A stretch of DNA of 64,000 bases, taken from NCBI RefSeq assembly GCF_023100905.1, contig NZ_CP064686.1, positions 496,001-560,000 on the forward strand. Reading direction: 5' to 3'. This document shows, one piece after another, positions 1-9,278 of the stretch. The position numbers and the translations under genes are program-made. The DNA comes from Bradyrhizobium sp. 4 (GTDB taxonomy: Bacteria; Pseudomonadota; Alphaproteobacteria; Rhizobiales; Xanthobacteraceae). A model generated the notes under the pieces. That model did not search any database and was not told the origin of the DNA. It saw nothing but the letters and a program-made list of their open reading frames with translations. Position 1 is the first letter of the stretch. Each line of letters opens with the position of its first letter.

Positions 1-2
1 TC

Positions 3-1076
3 AATGCGCCGCATCTGATTCTCGGCAAGGTCTTCGCCCAGGCCTACGACACCGCCGCCTACAAGATCGCGGCCGACCAACTGCTCGCCAGTCACAAGGT
101 GCACATCCTCTTCCATGCGCTCGGTGCCGGCGTCGTGATGGGCAACGATCGGCGCATCGATGCGCTGATGGTCGAGACCAAGGCCGGCCGGCAGGCGGTG
201 CGATCGGAGATCTTCATCGATTGCTCCGGCGACGGCGATCTTGCGGTCTGGGCCGGCGCGCCGTTCGAATTCGGCGACGAGCACGGTCATCCGATGTACC
301 CGTCGATGATGCTCCGTCTCAACGGCATCGATCCCGCGAAGGCCGGCGATGCCTGGCGCACCATCCCGCAATTGATGGAGAAGGCAACCGCCGCCGGCAC
401 CCACACATTCCCGCGCAAGAGCGCGATCGTGCGGCCGCAGAAGTCCGGCATCGAATGGCGGGTGAACTTCACGCAAGTGGCGCGCGAGGACGGCCATGCC
501 ATCAACGGCATCGAGCCTGACGATCTCACCCGCGGCGAGATCGAGGGCCGCAAGCAAGCGCTCGCCGCATTCGAATTCCTGCGCACCGTGCCGGGCTTTG
601 AAAAATCCTACATCGTCGACCTGCCGCCGCAGCTCGGCATCCGCGAAACCCGCCGCATCACCGGCGGCTATCAGCTTAGCGGCGAGGACGTGCTCGGCTG
701 CGCCTCGTTCGAGGATTCCATCGGGGTCAATGGCTGGCCGATCGAGGCCCATGTCCCCGGCGACGTCGTCTTCACCTTCCCGCCGATCCCGGAATCGCGC
801 GGCTATAACGAGCTGCCTTACCGCATGCTGGTGCCCGAACGCGTCGACAATCTGCTGGTCGCCGGCCGCTGCGCCTCGATGACCCATGAGGGCCAGTCGG
901 CGGCCCGGGTCTCCGGTGCCTGTTTCGTGATGGGGGAGACCGCCGGTTCCGCCGCCGCGCTGGCGCTCTCCGGAAACCGGATCCCGCGTGACATCCCCGT
1001 TGAAAAGCTGCAGGAAACGTTGAAACAACAGGGCGCCTTCATCGGACGGGACCAGCCCGTGCCCGAGGGCCTGTAA
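3..1076 (+). CDS. FAD-dependent oxidoreductase, C-terminal part (5' end outside window)
   Basis: The reading frame is open from the first bases of the window, so the N-terminal dinucleotide-binding motif lies outside. The visible part has a flavoprotein strand-turn (FIDCSGDGDLAVWAGAPF) and a C-terminal segment (NLLVAGRCASMTHEGQSAAR, then GETAGSAAALAL) typical of the FAD_oxidored family (PF12831), whose members act on varied small metabolites. It ends 33 bases before an ABC transporter substrate-binding gene on the same strand, so the two may be cotranscribed and the transporter may import its substrate. The substrate cannot be told from sequence. A GTG at 99 is an internal alternative start, but homologous-looking sequence continues upstream of it. 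Confidence 0.8.
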   Translation, partial: NAPHLILGKVFAQAYDTAAYKIAADQLLASHKVHILFHALGAGVVMGNDRRIDALMVETKAGRQAVRSEIFIDCSGDGDLAVWAGAPFEFGDEHGHPMYPSMMLRLNGIDPAKAGDAWRTIPQLMEKATAAGTHTFPRKSAIVRPQKSGIEWRVNFTQVAREDGHAINGIEPDDLTRGEIEGRKQALAAFEFLRTVPGFEKSYIVDLPPQLGIRETRRITGGYQLSGEDVLGCASFEDSIGVNGWPIEAHVPGDVVFTFPPIPESRGYNELPYRMLVPERVDNLLVAGRCASMTHEGQSAARVSGACFVMGETAGSAAALALSGNRIPRDIPVEKLQETLKQQGAFIGRDQPVPEGL

Positions 1077-1109
1077 CCGACTGCAAGATAACGACGGCGA
1101 GGAAACGAA

Positions 1110-2114
1110 ATGACCGGAATTGTGCGGCTCGCGCTAGCTGCCCTGATGGCGATCACAGCGATGGGCACGGCCCGAGCCGAGGACGCGCTGAAGGCCAGGA
1201 TCGGGGTGCTCAGGCTATCCTCCTCCGCGCCGGTCTTCATCGCGCAGGACAAGGGCTATTTCCGCGAGGCTGGCCTCGACGTCGAGCTGAAATTCTTCGA
1301 TGCGGCGCAGCCGATCGCGGTGGCGACGACCTCGGGCGACATCGATTTCGGCGTCACCGCCTTTACCGCCGGTCTCTACAATCTCGCCGGCAAGGGCGTG
1401 CTCAAGGTGATCGGCGGCATGAGCCGCGAGAAGGCCGGCTATCCCCTGATCGGCTATTTCGCCAGCAACAACGCCTATGCGAGCGGCCTGAAGACGCCGA
1501 AGGATCTCGCGGGCAAGCGCGTGGCGATGACGCAGGTCGGCTCCTCCTTTCACTATTCGCTCGGCCTGCTTGCCGACAAATACGGCTTCAAGCTCGCCGA
1601 CGTGAAGATCGTGCCGTTGCAATCGCTGTCGAATGCGGCAGCCGCGCTGAAGGGCGAAACCGTGGACGCCGCGCTGCTGCCGATCTCCACCGCGCGAAAG
1701 CTGATGGACGACGGCGGTGCGAAGTTTCTCGGCTGGGTCGGCGACGAGACACCCTGGCAATTGGGCGCGGTGTTCGCCTCGCCGAAGACGCTGACCAACA
1801 AGGTGCTGGTGACGAAGCTGCTCGGCGCTTTGGCAAAGGCCGACCGCGAATATCACGACGTCATCCTTGCCGCGATGAAGGATGGCGTCGCGCCGATCAA
1901 TGACAAGACAAAGCCGCTGCTGGAGATCATCGCCAAGTATACGAACCTGCCGGTCGAGCAGGTGGTCGGCAATTGCGCCTATATCGATCCCGACGGCAAG
2001 CTGGATGTGAAGAACGTCGACAATCAGATCAAATGGCTCCAGGAGCAGGGTTTTGCCGACAAGGGCTTCGACGCGAATGCGATCATAGCCAAGGAATTTG
2101 TGAAGGCGGATTGA
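1110..2114 (+). CDS. ABC transporter substrate-binding protein, NMT1/SsuA-like
   Basis: A 334-aa secreted protein with an N-terminal signal peptide ending near TARAED (about residue 24). The mature part opens with IGVLRLSSSAPVFIAQDKGY, the usual start of the NMT1/THI5/SsuA family that binds sulfonates, nitrate, pyrimidine precursors or aromatic acids in the periplasm. A good ribosome binding site (GAGGAAA) precedes the ATG. The ATPase and permease genes follow, making a complete importer. Ligand unknown; the neighbouring flavoprotein and gentisate genes make an aromatic or heterocyclic compound possible, but this is inference. Confidence 0.87.
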   Translation: MTGIVRLALAALMAITAMGTARAEDALKARIGVLRLSSSAPVFIAQDKGYFREAGLDVELKFFDAAQPIAVATTSGDIDFGVTAFTAGLYNLAGKGVLKVIGGMSREKAGYPLIGYFASNNAYASGLKTPKDLAGKRVAMTQVGSSFHYSLGLLADKYGFKLADVKIVPLQSLSNAAAALKGETVDAALLPISTARKLMDDGGAKFLGWVGDETPWQLGAVFASPKTLTNKVLVTKLLGALAKADREYHDVILAAMKDGVAPINDKTKPLLEIIAKYTNLPVEQVVGNCAYIDPDGKLDVKNVDNQIKWLQEQGFADKGFDANAIIAKEFVKAD

Positions 2115-2130
2115 GAGTAGAACGCAGCCT

Positions 2131-2896
<766 letters not shown>

Positions 2897-2904
<8 letters not shown>

Positions 2905-3721
2905 TCGCGCTCCGGCGGGAACATCTGTGAAGGATGAATTGGTCCGGCGCGTCCGTTTTCGCGGCGCCGGCTTCGTGCCGGCGAGCAGCCGTTTCGGCGG
3001 CTGGATCGCGCTCGCGCTGGTCATTGCCATCTGGCAGGCGGCGGGCAGCGGCGGTCTCGTCAATCCGCTGTTCCTGCCACCACCATCGGCGATCGCGCGT
3101 GCGATCTACCAGCTCGCGATCTCGGGTGCGCTGTGGCAGCACCTTTCCGCGTCGCTCCTGCGCATCGGTGTCGGCTGGCTGCTCGGCACGGCGGCCGGTG
3201 TCGCGGTTGGCTTTGCCATCGGCCTGTCGCGGCTGGCGCGCAGCGTCGGCATCACTTTCATCTCGGCGCTGTTTCCGATCCCGAAAATCGCGCTGCTGCC
3301 GCTGTTGATCCTCTGGCTCGGCATCGGTGAAGAGCCCAAGATCGCGACCATTGCGCTCGGGGTGTTCTTCTCTACCGCGATCTCGGTCTATAGCGGTGTC
3401 GACGCGGTGCCGCGCAACCTGATCCGCATGGCACAAAGCTTCAACGTGCCGTTCGCCACCATCGTGCGCAAGGTGGTCTGGCCGGGCGCGCTGCCCGCGA
3501 TCCTCGCCGGCTTCCGCATCACGTCGTCGGTGGCGCTGCTGCTCGTCGTCAGCGCCGAGATGATCGGCGCGCAATACGGCATCGGCGCGTTCGTGCTGCA
3601 GGCCGGCAATTTGATGCAGACGGATCAGCTGCTCGCGGGCGTGGTGATTTTGTCGGTGTTTGGATTGATGGTGGGGCGGGTGATCAACTGGCTGGAGACA
3701 CGGCTGTTGCACTGGCGGTGA
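2897..3721 (+). CDS. ABC transporter permease (SsuC/TauC type)
   Basis: Inner-membrane permease of about 274 aa with some six hydrophobic segments and a BPD_transp_1-type coupling loop (SFNVPFATIVRKVVWPGALP). I chose the ATG at 2897, which overlaps the end of the ATPase gene by 8 bases; an in-frame ATG at 2876 would extend the overlap and add seven non-hydrophobic residues. Last gene of the transporter operon. It is followed by a long perfect palindrome and then the convergent gentisate dioxygenase gene. Confidence 0.88.
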
Positions 3722-3732
3722 GGTTTACTCCA

Positions 3733-3808
3733 TCATTGCGAGCGCAGCGAAGCAATCCAGACTGTCGCCCCAGAAAGATTCTGGATTGCTTCGCTGCGCT
3801 CGCAATGA
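3733..3808. repeat. Family A intergenic palindrome, 29-bp perfect arms
   Basis: The arm at 3733-3761 (begins TCATTGCGAGCGCAGCGAAG) is exactly repeated in inverted form at 3780-3808, leaving an 18-base loop. The element sits between two convergent genes. Shorter or diverged copies occur at 20284, 38291 and 54000. It could act as a bidirectional terminator; no T-run follows it. Confidence 0.85.
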
Positions 3809-3829
3809 CGACGGGGCTGACAGCGCAGC

Positions 3830-4870
3830 CTAAACGTTCCCACGATCCTCGCGGAACAAGTCCAGCTTCTGCTGCACGGGTCGGTCCGAGAAGCTGAACA
3901 GGACCGCGTCCATATCCGCCTCGTGCGTGACCCATTGCCAGCTCGGCACCACGAACAAATCGCGCGGGCCCCATTCGAAGGTCGATTCCCCGATGCGGGT
4001 ACGGCCGTGGCCTTCGATCGGACAGAACACTGTTGCGTCCGTCGCGCGATAGCGCGCGGTCTTGAAGCCCTTCGGCAGCAACTGAATGAAGGTGCCGATG
4101 GTCGGCATCGCGAAGTCGCCGGTCTCGGGGTTGCTGAACTTCAGCTTCAGCCCGTGACATGCGTCCCACTCCTGGCTCGCGCGGGCCTTCTCTAGTGCCT
4201 CGCGCGTGTAGGCATAGGGATAGCTGAAGATCGGCGAGGTCTTCGAGCTCCGCTTCACGTCGACCGGCAGCAAATTGTGGCCGTAGCGCGCGAAGCTGTC
4301 GCCGGCGGGCCTTGTAATCTTCTGCTGATCCTCGTTGGAGACTTCCGCGAAGGAGCAGTCGAAGAACTGCACCAGCGGAATGTCGAGACCGTCGAGCCAG
4401 AACATCGGCTGGTCGGTCTCGTTGGAATGATCGTGCCAGGTCATCGACGGCGTGATGATGAAGTCGCCGGGCTCCATCGCGGTGCGCTCGCCGTCAACCG
4501 CTGTGTGGGCGCCCTTGCCTTCGAGAACGAAGCGCAGTGCCGATTGGCTGTGCCGGTGGGCGGGCGCGACGTCGCCGGGCACCACCATCTGCACGCCGGC
4601 ATAGAGCGACGTGGTGATTTTCGACTGCCCGCGCAGGCCGGGATTTTCCAGCACCAGTACGCGCCGCTCGGCTTCTTTCGCCGTGATCAGCTTGCCGGCT
4701 TCCGTCATGTAGTCGCGGATGATGTCGAACTTCCACAGATGGGGCCGGCAGGCGCTCTTCGGCTCCGGCGTGATCAAATCGCTCATGACGGTCCAGAGCG
4801 CGGTGAGATTCTCGCCGTCGATCTTCTTGTAGAACGCCTCGCGTTCCGGCGTCTTGGTCACGGCTTCCAT
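3830..4870 (-). CDS. gtdA: Gentisate 1,2-dioxygenase
   Basis: A 346-aa bicupin. It should cleave gentisate (2,5-dihydroxybenzoate) with O2 and Fe(II) to give maleylpyruvate. The N-terminal cupin carries the metal-binding pair in PAHRHSQSALRF (His105, His107), the aligned Glu in VLEGKG and a further His in TWHDHSN (146/148). The length is typical of the family. A leftward promoter is visible just upstream (TTGACG at 4922-4927, 16-base spacer, TATACT at 4900-4905). It overlaps a 27-bp element that is also found before the hydroxylase/CoA-ligase operon. Divergent from maleylpyruvate isomerase, the next pathway enzyme. Confidence 0.93.
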   Translation of the reverse strand: MEAVTKTPEREAFYKKIDGENLTALWTVMSDLITPEPKSACRPHLWKFDIIRDYMTEAGKLITAKEAERRVLVLENPGLRGQSKITTSLYAGVQMVVPGDVAPAHRHSQSALRFVLEGKGAHTAVDGERTAMEPGDFIITPSMTWHDHSNETDQPMFWLDGLDIPLVQFFDCSFAEVSNEDQQKITRPAGDSFARYGHNLLPVDVKRSSKTSPIFSYPYAYTREALEKARASQEWDACHGLKLKFSNPETGDFAMPTIGTFIQLLPKGFKTARYRATDATVFCPIEGHGRTRIGESTFEWGPRDLFVVPSWQWVTHEADMDAVLFSFSDRPVQQKLDLFREDRGNV

Positions 4871-4891
4871 GGTGCGCTCCCGTCATTTTGT

Positions 4892-4918
4892 TGATTGACA
4901 GTATACTTACGATCTAGG
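4892..4918. promoter_or_regulatory. Shared operator/promoter element, copy 1
   Basis: A 27-bp element with core GACAGTATACTTAC flanked by TGATT and GATCTAGG. It matches positions 9026-9052 at 26 of 27 bases, the only other copy I found. It contains the 8-bp palindrome AGTATACT and overlaps the -10 box (TATACT, minus strand) of the gentisate dioxygenase promoter. It lies in the divergent gap with maleylpyruvate isomerase. A likely site for the MarR regulator encoded at 5582-6094, which would then control both arms of the pathway. The assignment to MarR is inference. Confidence 0.7.
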
Positions 4919-4959
4919 TAGCGTCAACGTGCGAACGAGAACGAAACGGGAGGGTTCCG

Positions 4960-5592
4960 ATGAAGCTGCACGGCTATTTCCGCTCCAGCGCCGCCTACCG
5001 GGTACGAATCGCGCTAAACCTCAAGGGTCTCGGTGCCGAGCACCTGCCGCATCACCTTCGCAAGGGCGAGCAATGCGCGCCCGCCTATCTCGCCATCAAT
5101 CCGCAGGGCCTGGTGCCCGCGCTGGAGAACGATGCGGGCGCAGTGCTGACCCAATCGGTTGCCATCATCGAATGGCTCGACGAGACCCATCCCAACCCGC
5201 CGCTGCTGCCGAAGGATATTTTGCAGCGCGCCAAGGTGAGGGCGTTCGCCTTGGCGATCGCCTGCGACACTCACCCCGTGCAGAATCTGAAGGTGCTGGC
5301 GCGGCTGCGCGAGCTCGGGCTGCCTGAGGAGAAGGTTCAGGACTGGGCGGCCTGGGTCAACCGCGAGGGGCTCGCGGCCTGCGAGACGCTGATCAGCGCC
5401 GAGCCGGGCCCGTTCTGCTTCGGGGATGCGCCGACGCTCGCCGACCTCTGCCTGGTGCCGCAGCTCGCCAATGCGCGCCGCTTCGGCGTCGACGTCTCTG
5501 CCTATCCGCGCCTGCTGAAGGCGGAAGCTGCGGCCAAGACGCTGCCGGCGTTCGTCAACGCCGCGCCGGAGAACCAACCCGATGCCGAGTAA
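4960..5592 (+). CDS. maiA: Maleylpyruvate / maleylacetoacetate isomerase (zeta-class GST)
   Basis: A 210-aa zeta-class glutathione transferase. The N-terminus has the class signature SSAAYRVRIALNLKG (about residues 9-23), with the SS pair that activates glutathione, followed by a thioredoxin-like fold motif NPQGLVPAL and an all-helical C-terminal domain. In this context it should isomerise maleylpyruvate made by the divergent gentisate dioxygenase to fumarylpyruvate. The ribosome binding site GGGAGGG precedes the ATG. The MarR gene starts 11 bases before its stop codon. Zeta-class enzymes for tyrosine breakdown are very similar, so context decides the substrate. Confidence 0.87.
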   Translation: MKLHGYFRSSAAYRVRIALNLKGLGAEHLPHHLRKGEQCAPAYLAINPQGLVPALENDAGAVLTQSVAIIEWLDETHPNPPLLPKDILQRAKVRAFALAIACDTHPVQNLKVLARLRELGLPEEKVQDWAAWVNREGLAACETLISAEPGPFCFGDAPTLADLCLVPQLANARRFGVDVSAYPRLLKAEAAAKTLPAFVNAAPENQPDAE

Positions 5593-6094
5593 GCCTGCGC
5601 CTCAGATCACGATAGACGCGGTTTATGCCGCGCCGGGCTATCTGTTCCGTCGCATGCAGCAGATCGCGGTCTCGATCTTTATGGAGGAGTGCAAGGCGTT
5701 CGACCTCACGCCGGTGCAATACGCGGCGCTGATCGCGATCCACACCCATCCCGGCATCGACGCGACGCGGCTGTCCGCGGTGATCGCCTTCGACCGCTCC
5801 ACGCTCGGCAGCGTGATTGAGCGGCTTCAGGCCAAGGATTTCGTCGAGCGCAGGCCAGCGCCGGAAGACAAGCGGATCAAGCTGCTCTATTTGACCAAAT
5901 CAGGCGCGGCGATCCTGCGCGACATCATTCCCGCCGTCGAACGCGCCCAGGCGCGGATGCTCGAACCGCTCAAGCCGGCGGACCGCAAGGCGCTGATGGG
6001 GCTCCTGGTGCAGCTCGTCGATCTCAACAACGAGGCATCGCGGGTGCCGCTCCGGGCGGAGGACGCGCTGGAGCATATGGGGAAGGCGGGGTGA
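5582..6094 (+). CDS. MarR family transcriptional regulator
   Basis: A 170-aa winged-helix regulator. The DNA-binding region is recognisable around LTPVQYAALIAIHTHPGIDA, followed by the wing VERRPAPEDKRIKLLYLT, with dimerisation helices at both ends. Its start overlaps the isomerase gene by 11 bases, so the two are translationally coupled. As the only regulator in the aromatic cluster it is the natural candidate to bind the duplicated 27-bp element, probably as a repressor released by an aromatic acid or its CoA thioester. Ligand not determinable. Confidence 0.88.
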   Translation: MPSKPAPQITIDAVYAAPGYLFRRMQQIAVSIFMEECKAFDLTPVQYAALIAIHTHPGIDATRLSAVIAFDRSTLGSVIERLQAKDFVERRPAPEDKRIKLLYLTKSGAAILRDIIPAVERAQARMLEPLKPADRKALMGLLVQLVDLNNEASRVPLRAEDALEHMGKAG

Positions 6095-6117
6095 GGGTGG
6101 GGGCGTCAAATACCGCC

Positions 6118-6237
6118 GTCGTCCCGGCGAAGGCCGGGACCCATAACCACCTAGTTGGGTTTGGCGAAGACAGGTGGTGACCAGCTCGCGCAATAACTCT
6201 CACTCGGCGTATGGGTCCCGGCCTTCGCCGGGACGAC
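6118..6237. repeat. Family B palindromic element, copy 1 (28-bp arms, 64-nt spacer)
   Basis: Arm 6118-6145 and arm 6210-6237 are perfect inverted copies of 28 bases. Each arm is itself a hairpin (GTCCCGGC, loop GAAG, GCCGGGAC). The 64-base spacer is the same length as in the copy at 40188-40309 and shares sequence with it when one is inverted. It lies between the convergent marR and CoA-ligase genes. Probably a REP/MITE-like non-autonomous element. Confidence 0.85.
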
Positions 6238-6262
6238 AGCGAGAGTGTGGCCACGTCCTTCC

Positions 6263-7876
6263 TCACATCCGCAACAGCGCCTGCCGGTCGATCTTCCCTG
6301 TCCCCGTCTTCGGCAACTCGTCGATGAAGATCACCTCACGCGGATACTTGTACGGAAGCAGCTTGCCTTTCACGTAGTCCTGCAGCCTGCGGGTCGTCTC
6401 GCTCTGATCCGCCGCGCGGCTGTTCATCACCACGACTGCCTTCAGCGTCATGCGCCGGTCCGGCAGCTCGGCCGCGAACACCGCGCATTCGCGGATGTCC
6501 GGGTGATCGGCGAGGCACAGCTCGACCTCAAGCGGGTAGACCCACTGGCCGGAGATCTTGATGAGATCGTCGGCGCGGCCGCGGAAGAAGTGAAAGCCGT
6601 CGGCATCGCGGACGAAGCGGTCGCCGGTGTAGATCCAGCCGCCTTCGCGGATGGTCTCGGCGGATTTGTCCGGCCGGTTCCAGTACAGCGGCGTGTTGGA
6701 ATCGCCGCGCACCCACAAGATGCCTTCCTCGTCGTCGGCGACGTCCCGGCCGTCCTTGTCGCGCAGCGCGACCTCGTAGCCGGGCACGCGCAGGCCGGCG
6801 GCGCCGAGCTTCTTCCGCTCGGGGCGGTTGGAGAGATAGATGTGCAGCACCTCGGTCGAGCCGAGGCCTTCGACGATCTCGAGACCGGTGAGCGTCTTCC
6901 AGCCGTTGAAAACGTCGGCCGAGAGCACCTCTGCGGCTGAGAGCGCCATGCGCAGGGACGAGAAGTCGGTCCTGTCCGCACCCTCGGCCTTGGTCAGCGA
7001 CGTATAAAGCGTCGGCAGGCCGAAGAAGACCGTCGGCTTGTATTGCTCGATCGCCTTGAAGATCGCCGCGGGCTTCGGCTGGCCCGGCAACAGCAGCGTC
7101 GTCGCGCCCGCCGAGAACGGGAAGGTGATCGCGTTGCCAAAGCCATAGGCGAAGAAGATTTTCGGCACCGAGAAGCAGATGTCGCCGGGAGCCAGCTTCA
7201 GCACGTCCCGGGCAAAGGCGGCCTCGCTATAGGCCAGGTCGTGCTGGAGATGCACGATGCCCTTGGGCCGGCCGGTCGATCCGGACGAGTACATCCAGAG
7301 CGCCATCTCGTTGCGGTGCGTGTCGGCTTCCGCGAGCTCAGTCGGAAATTGCGGAAGCCAACCGGCGGCAGAGATGGCGTTTGGTGCTGCGTGATCGCTC
7401 ACCGCGCCATTGACGACGACCAGCGTATGCAGGGGCGTGTCCTTGCAGGCCTCGGCGTTGAAACGTGCACAGAACTCGGCATCCGCCACCGCGACAGAAG
7501 CGCCGGAATCGGCGAGATAGAATTGCAGCAGATCCGGCGGCGTCAGCGTGTTGATCAGCAGCGGCACGAAGCCGGCGCGCACCGCGCCGAAGAACGCTGC
7601 CGGATAGGCCGGGGTATCGTCGAGGAACAGCAGCACGCGGTTGCCGCGCTCGAGGCCGAGCGAGGCAAAGCCGTTGCCCCAGCGCCCGGCTTCCGCGCAG
7701 AGCTCCGCGTAGGTGCGCGTGCCCGCGGGGCCAATGAGCGCGAGCTTGTCGCCGCATCCTCTTGCGAGATTGTCGAACAGCACGCGGCTGGCATTGTAGA
7801 CCTGCGGAACGGAAAAGCCGATCTCGCGCGCGCCCGCGCTGTTGGCGGGCACCTGGTCGTGAATCTGCTCGCTCAT
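6263..7876 (-). CDS. Benzoate-CoA ligase family protein (hydroxybenzoate-CoA ligase)
   Basis: A 537-aa adenylate-forming enzyme that should activate a benzoate-type acid with ATP and CoA. It shows the AMP-binding P-loop YSSGSTGRPKGIVH near residue 190, GWIYTGDRF near 420, and the C-terminal catalytic lysine in PKTGTGKIDR near 527. Overall it resembles benzoate/4-hydroxybenzoate-CoA ligases. Its start overlaps the stop of the upstream hydroxylase by 4 bases (ATGA), so they form an operon. Paired with an SdgC-type hydroxylase, the likely substrate is salicylate or 3-hydroxybenzoate, both of which would lead to gentisyl-CoA. The exact substrate is inference. Confidence 0.85.
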   Translation of the reverse strand: MSEQIHDQVPANSAGAREIGFSVPQVYNASRVLFDNLARGCGDKLALIGPAGTRTYAELCAEAGRWGNGFASLGLERGNRVLLFLDDTPAYPAAFFGAVRAGFVPLLINTLTPPDLLQFYLADSGASVAVADAEFCARFNAEACKDTPLHTLVVVNGAVSDHAAPNAISAAGWLPQFPTELAEADTHRNEMALWMYSSGSTGRPKGIVHLQHDLAYSEAAFARDVLKLAPGDICFSVPKIFFAYGFGNAITFPFSAGATTLLLPGQPKPAAIFKAIEQYKPTVFFGLPTLYTSLTKAEGADRTDFSSLRMALSAAEVLSADVFNGWKTLTGLEIVEGLGSTEVLHIYLSNRPERKKLGAAGLRVPGYEVALRDKDGRDVADDEEGILWVRGDSNTPLYWNRPDKSAETIREGGWIYTGDRFVRDADGFHFFRGRADDLIKISGQWVYPLEVELCLADHPDIRECAVFAAELPDRRMTLKAVVVMNSRAADQSETTRRLQDYVKGKLLPYKYPREVIFIDELPKTGTGKIDRQALLRM

Positions 7877-9012
7877 GCCTCGTCCCCACCGTTCTTGGCG
7901 GCTTCGTAGCGCGCCATGAAGGCCGGCGACATCGCGCGCAGGCGGGAGTCGTCGATGCGGCCTGAGCGGGTGATGTAGCTATAGGCAAAGTCCATCAGGC
8001 CCTGCTGCATGTGCTGAGCAAAGTGCTCGTACCAGAAAGCGCTGGTCCGCGCGGCGTTGACGAGCTTCTGCACCACCGGCTTTCGCGCGGCCTGGTAGCG
8101 ATGCAGGGCGGTCGAGAGATGGGCATCCGATTCCAGCGCCTTGACCAGCGCAATGGCGTCCTCGATTGCGAGCCGCGTGCCAGAGCCGATCGAGAAATGC
8201 GCCGAGTGCAGGGCGTCACCGAGCAGCACCATGTTCTTGAACGACCAGTGCTCGTTCCAGACCCAGGGGAAGTTGCGCCAGACCGATTTATTGGAGACCA
8301 GCGAGCGGCCGCCGAGCGTGTCGGCGAACACCTCCTCGCAGACACCCTTGGACTGCTCCACGTCCTTGTAGGCGAAACCGTAGGCCTGCCAGGTCGCGTG
8401 GTCGCATTCGACCAGGAACGTGCTCATGGTCGGCGAGTAGCGGTAGTGGTGGGCGTTGAAGGCGCCGCGGTCGGTCTTGACGAAGGTCTGCGACAGCGTG
8501 TCGAAGCGTTTCGAGGTGCCGTACCAGACGAACTTGTTGGAGGAGTAGGACAGCGAGGTGCCGAAATCGCCCTCGAAGGCGCGGCGTACCAGCGAGTTCA
8601 GCCCGTCGGCGGCGACGATCAGATCATGGCCGTTGAGCTGGTCGATGGAGTGGATCGGCGTGTCGAAGCGTGGGGTGACGCCGGCATCGAGCGCGCGCTG
8701 CTGCAGGAATCGCAAGAGTTCGAGCCGGCCGATCGAGGAGAAGCCGACACCGTCGATGGCCACGCTGTCGCCGCTCAGGTTCAGCGTGATGTTCTCCCAG
8801 CTCTCCATGTGCGGCGCGATCGCGTCGACCGTCTCGGGGTCGTCGGCACGCAAGAATTCCAGGGCCTGGTCCGAGAACACGACGCCAAAGCCCCAGGTCG
8901 CGTCGGCCGGGTTCTGTTCGAACAGGTCGACCTGATCCTCGGGATGACGCTTCTTCCAGAGATAGGCGAAGTAGAGCCCACCGGGCCCCCCGCCAATCAC
9001 GGCGATCCGCAA
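7873..9012 (-). CDS. Aryl-CoA hydroxylase, salicylyl-CoA 5-hydroxylase-like FAD monooxygenase
   Basis: A 379-aa FAD monooxygenase. The Rossmann motif IAVIGGGPGGLYFAYLWKKR is at the N-terminus. It is followed by GFGVVFSDQALEFL, which is characteristic of the SdgC / anthraniloyl-CoA monooxygenase branch, and the second FAD motif NMVLLGDALHSAHFSIGSG. It has only the monooxygenase domain; the related bifunctional enzymes carry an extra OYE-like domain. With the overlapping CoA ligase it should hydroxylate an aryl-CoA to gentisyl-CoA. A plain 3-hydroxybenzoate 6-hydroxylase is the alternative. The promoter region upstream carries copy 2 of the 27-bp element. Confidence 0.82.
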   Translation of the reverse strand: MRIAVIGGGPGGLYFAYLWKKRHPEDQVDLFEQNPADATWGFGVVFSDQALEFLRADDPETVDAIAPHMESWENITLNLSGDSVAIDGVGFSSIGRLELLRFLQQRALDAGVTPRFDTPIHSIDQLNGHDLIVAADGLNSLVRRAFEGDFGTSLSYSSNKFVWYGTSKRFDTLSQTFVKTDRGAFNAHHYRYSPTMSTFLVECDHATWQAYGFAYKDVEQSKGVCEEVFADTLGGRSLVSNKSVWRNFPWVWNEHWSFKNMVLLGDALHSAHFSIGSGTRLAIEDAIALVKALESDAHLSTALHRYQAARKPVVQKLVNAARTSAFWYEHFAQHMQQGLMDFAYSYITRSGRIDDSRLRAMSPAFMARYEAAKNGGDEA

Positions 9013-9025
9013 CGTCTGTCCTCCC

Positions 9026-9052
9026 TGATTGACAGTATACTTACTATCTAGG
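9026..9052. promoter_or_regulatory. Shared operator/promoter element, copy 2
   Basis: Core GACAGTATACTTAC with flanks TGATT and TATCTAGG, differing from the copy at 4892-4918 at a single base. It starts 14 bases upstream of the hydroxylase ATG. On the minus strand it includes TATACT (9034-9039) as a plausible -10 box. Shared with the gentisate dioxygenase promoter, so both transcription units probably answer to the same MarR protein. Confidence 0.7.
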
Positions 9053-9278
9053 GGTAGACTAATGTGCTCCGGCTTCCCGCGCCAGCGGAATTATCGGCGA
9101 AGCGCGCGGCACGCCGAAGCTCATGTCCGGACGCGCGTTTGGCGCGTGTCCGAAGCAGTGACGTGCGAAGCATAGCCAAACCGCGCCGGCTTGGCCATCC
9201 GCAGGTCAGACGCAGGGCTTGATCCAGCCGCCGTTCACCAGCGCCGTGGTGCGGCGGGCCGCCGGACGGCTTGCTTCT

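Noticed and set aside
9110..9160. Hairpin GGACGCGC / GCGCGTGTCC in the gap beyond the hydroxylase promoter
   Set aside because: It lies upstream of one minus-strand gene and downstream of none; too short and imperfect to call a terminator or regulatory site.
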